A stretch of DNA of 64,000 bases from assembly GCA_019188255.1 (NCBI GenBank), contig JAETXT010000009.1, positions 1,798,001-1,862,000 of the forward strand, given 5' to 3'. This stretch comes from Verticillium longisporum. Its lineage: Eukaryota; Ascomycota; Sordariomycetes; Glomerellales; Plectosphaerellaceae. The notes beneath the pieces are model-generated. The model ran no database searches and was not told the origin of the DNA. It saw nothing but the letters and a program-made list of their open reading frames with translations. Shown piece after piece: positions 44,798-54,200 of this stretch. How positions within the stretch are numbered: the first letter of the stretch is position 1; the number at the start of each line of letters is the position of its first letter. The position numbers and the translations under genes are program-made.

Positions 44798-45333
44798 TCA
44801 CTCCTCCTCGTCTTTTGCAGACGATGAGATAGCTACCTGACAAGTTCTCGCGTTGTGGCCGGTCTTCCCGCATACGCTACAGCATCGTTTCTTCGGCTGG
44901 GACCACGACGCGGGACCCGGGTTCTGCAGCGTTTCCTCTTTTATCTGGATATCTACTTCCTTCTGAGCAATCTTGTCCTGTCCCTCGCCTACAGCCATGC
45001 TTCCTCCTTCCCGGAGACGTAGCTTTTTGGCCCTCCGGCGTCGGCTTAGTGTAGCATTTTCCTCTCGAAGGATCATAACCTCTGACTTCAAAAGAGCGAT
45101 CTGGTGCATAACACCCCGCGTCCCCTTCGCAAGATAGTCAACAGCATCTAAAATTGACGTTGGGGAGCTTCCCTGGTGGCGTGAGATTCGCCCTTTGATG
45201 AAGTCAGTCTGGGAACCTGCCTCGAGCAGGTTAGTGGGCGTCTTAGAGACCCAAGAATCACGCTCCCCGTGGGACGTCCCCGGAGGCGTCGTCGTCCTCA
45301 ACCTCACATCCAGCTTTGACAGGACTGTTTCCG
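44798..45333 (-). pseudogene. Detached C-terminal part of the pogo transposase (T2)
   Basis: Identical in protein to the T1 tail: a coiled-coil-like stretch and a CCHC knuckle. Severed from the catalytic part by the A-run shift. Confidence 0.75.
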
Positions 45334-45335
45334 GG

Positions 45336-46451
45336 TTATGGGGGACAAGCCCCGCTCCTCGAAAGCCTCCCTGGATGTTTTTCTGTCATTGCTTGCTGAA
45401 ATGCAGCCGAAAACGCCGGGAAGAAGTCCTCTTTGCTGATGTGCGTTGTACCCGCCCTCATCCTATCCTCGATTTGCCGACCGTATGCTTTCTTTAGTGG
45501 GCCAAAACACCCAACATCGAGAGGCTGGAGTAGATGTGACGAATGAGGAGGCATACAGAGTGTGATGATGTTGTTCTCCTTGCAGTAGAGTTCGAAGTCG
45601 ACCGAGTGGTGACTTTCGTGGCCATCCAGGATCAGTAGGCGATAACCGCCCGAAGTACGGGACTTTGTATGCCTGTCAAAATGCCGAATCCATTCCAGAC
45701 CAATATCATTCGTCGTCCAGCCGTTTGGAGATGTTGCGATTCTCCAGTCGCGAGAAATCGCGTCGTCCTGGTACCAGCTCGAGAGGTGGTACTTGCCCGA
45801 AACCACGATGAACGGCGGGACGGAGAAACCCAACGCGCCAACGCCCTGGATCACCGTAACCCATTCCCGGTTGCCTGGCTGCCTCATCTTCACATTGGAC
45901 CGTCTTTCCGAACTGGTCACGACCATTCCGTTGGCGATAACGCCCATCTGGAAGCCGGTCTCGTCAAAGTTGTACATGTCAGCCTCTTGGATGCCGTACT
46001 TGGCGATCATGTTATGCACGAGGCGGAACCACGCGTTTATCGCGTCCGGATCTTCGCATTGGGCCCTCTTGTAGTCGTACTTGCGAAAGAAACGCGTCCG
46101 GAGCTCTGGTTGCCGTTTGACGAAGTTTGCGGCCCAGTTCTTCCCGACGCGTGGCGCGTCACGGTCGGCAAGCAGGCGATTCGCCATATCTCCGACCTCA
46201 CCCAACCGGGGAGGGTAAGATCGCGCATCTAGGTCAAGGATATATTCGACAATAGTTTTCTCTTCTAGTACTGTTAATTTGGCAGAATTGGGCGGGCTTT
46301 CGCGTCGGGAGGGTTTGCCCTTCTGGCGTCGGAGGAGCGTCGTTAAGGGGACGGTGTAGATCCTCGCAGCACTCCGGGCGCTTAGGTTCGGGTCATTGTC
46401 CATAGCTTGGATAGCAAGGAATAATTGACCTTCTTTTGAAAGAGTCTCCAT
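45336..46451 (-). CDS. Pogo-type DDE transposase, N-terminal and catalytic part (T2)
   Basis: 371 codons with the same helix-turn-helix, CENP-B-like and DDE_1 domains as the T1 copy and all three catalytic Asp residues. After MTEK it goes off frame (KHPGRLSRSG...) because the A run has five As; four or seven would restore the expected NIQG-x-FRGAGLVP. The C run is the expected length here. The zinc-knuckle tail lies at 45307-44798 in another frame. So neither copy encodes the full ~550-residue protein as assembled. Confidence 0.85.
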   Translation of the reverse strand: METLSKEGQLFLAIQAMDNDPNLSARSAARIYTVPLTTLLRRQKGKPSRRESPPNSAKLTVLEEKTIVEYILDLDARSYPPRLGEVGDMANRLLADRDAPRVGKNWAANFVKRQPELRTRFFRKYDYKRAQCEDPDAINAWFRLVHNMIAKYGIQEADMYNFDETGFQMGVIANGMVVTSSERRSNVKMRQPGNREWVTVIQGVGALGFSVPPFIVVSGKYHLSSWYQDDAISRDWRIATSPNGWTTNDIGLEWIRHFDRHTKSRTSGGYRLLILDGHESHHSVDFELYCKENNIITLCMPPHSSHLLQPLDVGCFGPLKKAYGRQIEDRMRAGTTHISKEDFFPAFSAAFQQAMTEKHPGRLSRSGACPP

Positions 46452-46551
46452 CGCGGGCGGAGGTGGAATCTGTAGAATTCAGGTGTAGGTCGTGGGCCCG
46501 GGCGAAGTGAACCACTCGCTTGGGTGAACCACTCGCTTGTGGATTACGTTA

Positions 46552-48267
46552 TCGCTTATAATAAAGAGCTTAATATTAGTATATTTATAATACTTAATTC
46601 TAAACGAGAGGGTACCTTTAAGTTAGCGGAATATATACTTAATAGCTATAAAGTACTTATTAATTAGTCTACTATTCCCTTTATAGAGCTTTAAGATACT
46701 AAAGCTAATATTAAGGCGGGTATTATAGCTAAGATAGTTAAAAATACTTATTATCTCTTAATATTTCTTTAATATTTAAGGGTTATATAAAATAGTATTT
46801 AGATAAAGAAATAAAGAGCTTAAAGCTTAAAGGGTCTTAATTAGATTAACTTTATTAAAACTAAAGTATTATAATATCTTTTAAATATATTTATATTAAT
46901 ATATTAAAATAAAGCCCTTGTTAGTATTATAGGTAATATATATATTAATAAACTTATTAATAATTAATATTTCCTTAAAGTTATAAACTAATTTTAATAT
47001 CTAGATAGCTCCTTTAATAGCTTTAATAGAAAGCTTAGTAATAATAATATTATTAATATATATTAATAGGATAATTCTAGTATATTTATTATATAGGAGA
47101 TATAGGTTCCCTATAACGTAGATATAGCCTAGTTTATTTAGCTTCTTAAATAGGAATTAAAACTATTAAAGGGGAGCTTCGTAAAGCTTATAGAGGGTAT
47201 TATTAAAGCGATAAACCTTATTAATATTATCCTTATATCTATAAAGCTATTAAACGAATATATAAATACTAATAGGAGTAAAGGCTATAAGAAATACGCT
47301 ATCGAAGTCGATAATAGTAAATTAAAGGTTTAAGTAAATAATAAAAGCGAAGAATAAATAGATTAAAACCGAGTAAGTAATTATAGCGTAGAGGTCCTAT
47401 ATAGCCTATTAGCTTAATTAACGATTATTATAGACTACCTATTTAATACGAAATCGCTAAAAGGAAGTCTTTATATTAAGAACCTATATTCTTAAGAGGA
47501 CCTTAATATTAATAGGGGGGTCTATTAAGGTCTAAATCTTATATTTAAGTAAATTAGTAATTTATTTATTAAAAGCTAGTTTCTAGAGATATTAATTAGG
47601 ACCCTTCTTTATAATATTAATAGTTTTCGGAATATCGATATCTAATACTATAGAGTAGGCCTAGGCTATAGAATAGGCTAGGAGAGGCTTAGTTAGAGCG
47701 TCGAGAATATTAATATTTATATAAATAGCTTACTCTATAAGGAGTAGAGTCTTAGTATTTAGGGATAAATTATTAATATAGGTTTTAATATATTAACTTA
47801 TAATATAAGGAGTATTATATATAGACTTACGGGGAGGCGGAGGCGCTATAATACGAGGAGGCGACGATACGTATTCCGCTAGAGGGTTTAGAGATTCCTT
47901 ATATAATAAGGCTACCTCTATAGGAAATACTTTATTAGCCTTAATAGAGTTAATAGAAGAGGAGCTCGTCTCTAAGTTAATAATAGAATCGTAAATCTAA
48001 GTCTCTAAAGGACGAGGCTAAATCTAGGTCTTTAAGGGATAAAGCTAAATCGATAAAGGGATTAATTTATAATTAAGAGGAGGAGTATATTCCTATTAAA
48101 TATATAATTTAGGAGGCTCCGAGTTAATAGTTTCCTTAGCTTTAGGGTACTTAATAGTAAGCTATTTAATAGCTTTATAAAAGGGGATATTAATAAATTT
48201 AAAGATATTATAATCTATAAAGATAATATTATATTTATATCTATCGATACTCTTAAGGAGATTAAGG
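46552..48267 (-). mobile_element. RIPed Copia-3 remnant: reverse transcriptase side
   Basis: Minus-strand Copia pol traces, with an active site near 47070 reading LLIYINNIII (YVDDI-type before RIP). Continues across the solo LTR into 48721-50596. Assigned to the outermost element by strand and order. Confidence 0.6.
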
Positions 48268-48720
48268 TGTTACGACCTGGCAGCTTCCGAAGGGGGAACA
48301 CTGTCAGAGGGTTAGGGTTGCTGTTTGCAGAAGCTTAGGTTGTGACTCTGAGACGATGTGGTGTCGTAAGGCGTTGCGCACTCGTTACAATGGATACAAG
48401 GTAAGACTTAGATTGATCACTGTCGTGAGAAAGAATGTATCTACAAGTCCAGAATGTCCGTCCTTATATACCTGCCATCCTGTCCTTGTTGTGTTAGGTG
48501 GTGAGCTCATGTTGGATGGCTCACTGTTATGTCGTGATCCTGTTATGTTGGATCACGGCTCACGGCGATCCAGGCATAACAGTGATCCTTAGCCCTGGAT
48601 CACTGTTCCTGGTGATCCCGTCACGTGACCTAGCCTTGGCGAGCCTTATCTTATCAGTGACCCTGGATCCTCTGACGTGGGGCTTGTCTGCGGCCGGTTG
48701 TTCGACCCGTGCTCGTTACA
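48268..48720. repeat. Solo Gypsy LTR (453 bp)
   Basis: Begins TGTTACGACC, ends CTCGTTACA, flanked by TAAGG on both sides (48263-48267, 48721-48725). Same family as the LTRs of the Gypsy element at 29665-36533, but with far fewer RIP changes. It arose by insertion of a full element and LTR-LTR recombination. Confidence 0.92.
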
Positions 48721-50596
48721 TAAGGGTAGCTTTATATTAGCCCTCGAAGAAACGTATATCTTAATAGCGGATAACGTTATTATATTTAGGAATATAGATA
48801 TTAAAGATATAATTATAAGGACTATCGAATCCTATAAAGAAGCCCTTCTAAGCTTACGCTTCTATCTTATTAGTATATAAAGGGCGGAGAATACCCTTCT
48901 TATATATATAGGTAATATAGCTATATATATATAAATATTAAATATAGGGCGTTTATTATTCCTTAAGAAGGCCGAGGAAGCTAATAAAATACTCTTAAGG
49001 AGCTTTATTATAAGGGTTCGACGATATAAATAATAGGTTAATAATTTCTATTACGGTCTTAGTAGTATAGGGCTATAGATTAATAAGTAATCCTATTATA
49101 ATAATAATAGTATAAGTAGCTTCTAAAATACTATGATTAATATATTCTATAAAGCTATTCTAAGCTAGGGTATTAAGTATAGATAAATAGAATAAAGCGC
49201 CCTCCTTAGCTAATATCGTCTTAACGTTAAGGTTATCGAATTCGCTACCTCTATTATAAATAATAGAGACGATAAGTAAGCTAATAGAGGCTTTAAAATA
49301 ATAAATAAACCTTTTAATATAGAAATAGGTCTCCTATTTAGTCTTAATCTTTATAAAGTAGATCTAATAGAAGCTATTATAGCGATTAATAATATAGAGG
49401 GTATAATAAAAGCTATCCTTAAGATTTAAGGGCTTATAGTTAATAAGATCTATAAAGACTTTATAGCTAGGGGCTAAGGATAGATAAATAATAGAGCGAT
49501 TTACGACTTTAATACTCTTAGCTAAGCGATAAGCTTTATAATTAAAGTTATATACTTCTTAATAATCGAAGAGGATATTAACCTTTATATAAATATCGAT
49601 AATATATTATTTTCTAATATAAAGAAAGTATTTATATATAATATAGAAAGGAATTACTTTCTTAGACTTTATTATAATAATAACTATATTATAAATAGTT
49701 AGTCTTAATAAGAAGGTTAATAAAGGTAAGAGTCGGTATTATTATAATACCTTATTCCTAAATAGTTCTTATTAATTAAATAGTATTAATAATATATATT
49801 ATAGATTTAGTATAGAAATCGTATTTAATCCTTAAACGATTAAAAAGGCTTAACGATAATAAGTTCGTAGGGCTTCTAAGGAGATATTTAGTATCGTAAA
49901 TAATCTAGTCGATAGCTTTAATAGGATCTATAAGGTCCTGGACTTAGAAGAATATACTCCTAATACTAAAGGGCTTAATAGCTTAATTATTAATTATATT
50001 AATCTTAGGAAATAAAGTATTCTTAGTATATATTAAGAATTAAGCGAGGTTATTAAATATATTAATATTATTATTTAAATCGAGGATAATTATATCTTAG
50101 CTATAAATCTTAGCTATTAAAGAAATATAATAAGATATTATTAAATAAATAATAAAATCTTAATAAGTAATATTAGAGGAAATAATAATAATTTACTTAT
50201 TAATATTATTAGAAGAGCTTTAATAAAAAGTATTATAATAATAAGCCTTAATAGCCTTAATAGCTTTATTATAGAACTCGTTAAATTACTTCGATAATAT
50301 ATTCTTCTTAAGAAGGAAATATATAAAGGGGATATAATTAAATAATTCTTTACTTTCCTTAAAATAATAAAAGTAAATAGGATATTTCTTATTAATATTT
50401 AAAATAGTAATAAATATAGAATTACCCTTTTTCTAGCTTCGATTATTAATATTTTATATAATAATTATAAAATTAAAAATAGATTCTTAATTATTAGCTT
50501 TATAAATAATATTAGCTATAATATTATATTAATCGTAGACCTTTATTATAATATATCTCTTAAATAATATAGGATATTAATTATAAATATTATTAA
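48721..50596 (-). mobile_element. RIPed Copia-3 remnant: integrase and gag side
   Basis: Minus-strand integrase core is readable at about 49180-49300 (RGSEFDNLNVKTILAKEG, from D-N-GSEFDN). Further right the frame is unreadable. Ends at ATTAA, the target of the intact Copia-1. Confidence 0.6.
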
Positions 50597-50883
50597 TGTT
50601 GAACCAATATTAGGGGGTTCCCTAGGGCAGTGATCTCGGTAGGGGATCACCGATATGGTGATCACCGTGGCTGGGATTCACAGCTCTCAGGAGCACGTGA
50701 ATCACAGCTTACGTGATCGGTGAATCAGATGGGTATATCCGACTCACGTAGGTAGTGGTAATTCAGAGAGAGATCATCAACTACATCACAAGACTTATAT
50801 CACCTACCCTACCTATTCAGAGCTCTCAGGCACAGCCAAAGCAATGAAACGGGGTTCACATAAGCAGTGAAGCCCTCTCAACA
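50597..50883. repeat. 5' LTR of intact Copia-1
   Basis: Begins TGTTGAACC and ends CTCTCAACA. The paired LTR differs at two positions. Confidence 0.93.
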
Positions 50884-51226
50884 CTGATCAGTGTTGCGTT
50901 CAACGTAACACAGAACAGCTAGAGCTGGAAAAGTCAGGATCGATCCCACGGATAGCAAATTCGCTGTGCGTGAGCTCATCGGTTACACTTTACAAGTGAT
51001 CGCAAGAGCACCGTTTGCTTTGAGTACTTCAGGACTCTTGTGAGAGCTTGGTAGCAGGGAAATCCCCTGTTACGTGATCTGTAGGAGCACCGTCTGCTTC
51101 GAGTACCTCAGGACTCCTACGCCCAAGATCACCACCTAGGCTATATTGCTAGCCACCAAACCCGACAAACGAAGCTCTACGGAACAGTCAATCAGCCGTA
51201 GCAGAGCTTCAACAAAATCAGCGACA

Positions 51227-54200
51227 ATGAGCTCCTCGGATCACGGCAATAGCTCCGTGACAGAGCCAGAGAGCGCTGAAAAGATGCAACAGGAGTTCGA
51301 CGGCATTCTGGAAGAACTCGGCATATCACGCCTAACGCAGAAGGTCAGGAAGGGTCTCGATATTGACTTCATCGTTAATGGAGCAGAATCACGGTTCCCT
51401 GGATCACTGGATTCGGCATCCGCAGATCTCAAGAGCGCCTGGATCCTTAAGGCAATGAGCGCATACGGGACCATGAAGGGAGTTCACCTCCTGGAGGCGT
51501 TTATCGAAGACTTCCAGGGCTGGACCGAAGAGGACTTTGACTCCTGCAATACAACGATCACTCGAGCGCTGAAGGTGTATCTAGCAGAGCGCGGGATCCC
51601 TCTTCCAGGAGCAGCAAACGCTAAGACGTCGAAGAGACTAGTCCCAATGCTTTCATGGGAAGAGATGCCCGACGCGACGGAGTCGATCACTGCCGACCGG
51701 GATTCAGTGCTCCAAAGAGCAGAGGAACAGCGAGACCAGTGGGACGACGAGCAGCAACCCACGGGGAACGCCCAGCTATCCCAAATCCGAAAACTACGAA
51801 CGGGGAGGACAGATCCCCGACAGCCCCTGGTTCCAGGGTTGTCTGATCAACGGAGCAGGCAATCCAGCCAACGAGAGATCACGCCTCAATCGCGAAGAAA
51901 TGAGACCCCACCCCCAAATGTCACCCAGAACCCACCAGCTTGGTACCATGCTCTGCCGCCACACGAATCGGTGAATTCACCGATCGACGGAGCTGTAATC
52001 AAGCAATTCGCATCGCTCTGGAACAAGGAGAGCAATTACTCTGGGGAGACATACGATATCCTTGACGATAAAATGCGTATCTTCACGGACGTTTGCGAAC
52101 TGCTGCAAATCCGCTATACGCAGCTCCACGCGCTCTTCCCGAGTATACTTTCAGGGCGCGCGCAAACTTTCTTCCTAGAGCACATGAACCGGAGCATGGG
52201 ACTCCGTCAAATGTACCTAGCGATCAAACAACAGTTCGATTCGGAGATCAACAGAGCACAGTATCATACAGACTGGAGCTCGATGACGTTCCACTCTATA
52301 GCGGCAGAAGCTGATAACGCAGGAAAGCCGCGAATGGAAGTTCTCCAGATCCTTCTGGATAGGCTTCAGCGGTGCCAGAGAGCACTTGGCCCTGCGTTCA
52401 AGGAAGAGACTCATCTCTATGTGAACACTCTGAGGGCGGTTCAAGGCGTCCCAGAGCTGAAGATTGCACTAGCAAGGCCGGAGCGATCTTTCAATGCGCT
52501 ATCCGCACAGCTCAAGAGCACACTGAAGGTGGAGGAGAACACCAGAACGCCTGGGCACTTCTACACCGACAGACGTTATGGGAGCGGATATCGCCAAGCC
52601 AGTGGAAGGGGAGATCGCAGAGAGCAGTCGGTACGCAGAACCAATGATCGTCAGCCATCCAGAATTCGCAAATGCTGGATATGCTCTAAACGAGACTGCA
52701 GATCGACGAAGCACTCTCCCGAGGAGCAACAACGTTCGAAAGAGCAGTGGAAACGCATGCAGGAAGCGCGTGGGGATCAGCGGAAGGGATACCGTCAGTT
52801 TTTAACAGCAATGGAACCTGCTGAGAGCTCGGAATCAGACAATCCCACTTCCGATGAGCTGGGAGCAGACGATGCCTTTGGGTCTGATCCCGAGAGCGAA
52901 CTGATGAATGCCCATACTGCACACTTCCTAGCAAATGAGTCGTTCCAACACAGAATCAGGGGGAGCAGTCCGAAGGCTGAAATGACAGCTCCGATAGAGC
53001 AGCTCTTCACCCAGTATCAGATCAATAGCACTTCCACGTGGTACGGCATCATCCCTGATACAGGCGCGGCATCAGTTTCCACAGCAGGAGCTTCACAAAC
53101 AAGGGCCCTAATAGCCCTAATACCAAGCCTAACAGTCAACAAGCAGGGAATAGGGGCCAGAGTGAGATTCGGAGCAGGAAATCCCATTTCCACGACGGAG
53201 GAGATCACTGTTCCAACGCCAATTGGGAGAATCACGTTCCATATCGTCCCAACGGATACCCCATTCCTGCTTTGCATCAAGGATATGGACGATCTCGGAG
53301 TCTACCTAGACAACACGCGTAACGAGCTGGTAAAGCGCGTTGGGGAGATCCAGGAGCGTACGCCCATTTTTCGCAAATGGGGCCACCCATGGTTCTTCCT
53401 GGATACGAAGACCCATACCAGCTCCGGGATCACATACATGATGGGGACAGAGAGCGATGGAGCAGCGTTTCTGACAGAAGCAGAGCTCCGACGCATTCAC
53501 AAGCGGTTCGGTCACCCATCTGTAGAGAAGCTATGGAACCTGCTCCAGAGAGCAGACCAGGACGTGAGTCGGGACGCTCTGGAGCTGATAAACCGCTTCT
53601 GCCACCATTGTCAGATCAAAGGGAAGTCCCCGCAACGCTTCAAGTTTGCCCTGAGGTCAGATATCGACTTCAATTACGAGATTTTGGTCGATATTATGCA
53701 CTTGGATGGAAAGCCCGTTCTTCATGTGATCGACGCGAGCACAGGATTCCAGTCCGCAACTTTCATTCCCAATTTCACAGCTCGCGCGACGTGGGAAGCT
53801 CTCAAGAGGTGCTGGTTGGATACATACCTTGGGCCTCCAGACGTCGTAACTGTTGACGCTGGAACGAACTTTGCCTCCGCAGAGTTCAGGGCAGAGGCAC
53901 GCCTCCTAGGCATGACCTGCCATCAGATCCCTGTAGAGGCCCATTGGTCAATCGGCAAGGTTGAGAGCTACCATAAGCCGATACGCAGAGCGTACGAGAT
54001 CTTGAAGGCAGAGTCTCGCGACACGAGCCTAGAATCGCTGCTTCAAGGAGCTGTGAAGGCGGTAAACGACACCGCTGGGCCCAACGGATTAGTGCCTACA
54101 CTGCTCGTATTCGGGGCGATGCCCAGGATCACCGCCAACTCAGCGCCCACCGCGACCCAGGCGCAGCGCGCCGAAGCGGTCAATAAGGCGATGGCGGAGC

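Larger units (their letters stand above)
44691..46549 (-). mobile_element. Pogo/Fot1-like DNA transposon, copy T2 (1859 bp, inverted)
   Basis: Inverted twin of T1 with TA at both flanks (44689-44690, 46550-46551). The transposase frame is 46451-45336. The only differences I found from T1 are in homopolymers: five As instead of six and five Cs instead of four. Recombination between T1 and T2 explains the flipped segment between them. Confidence 0.92.
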
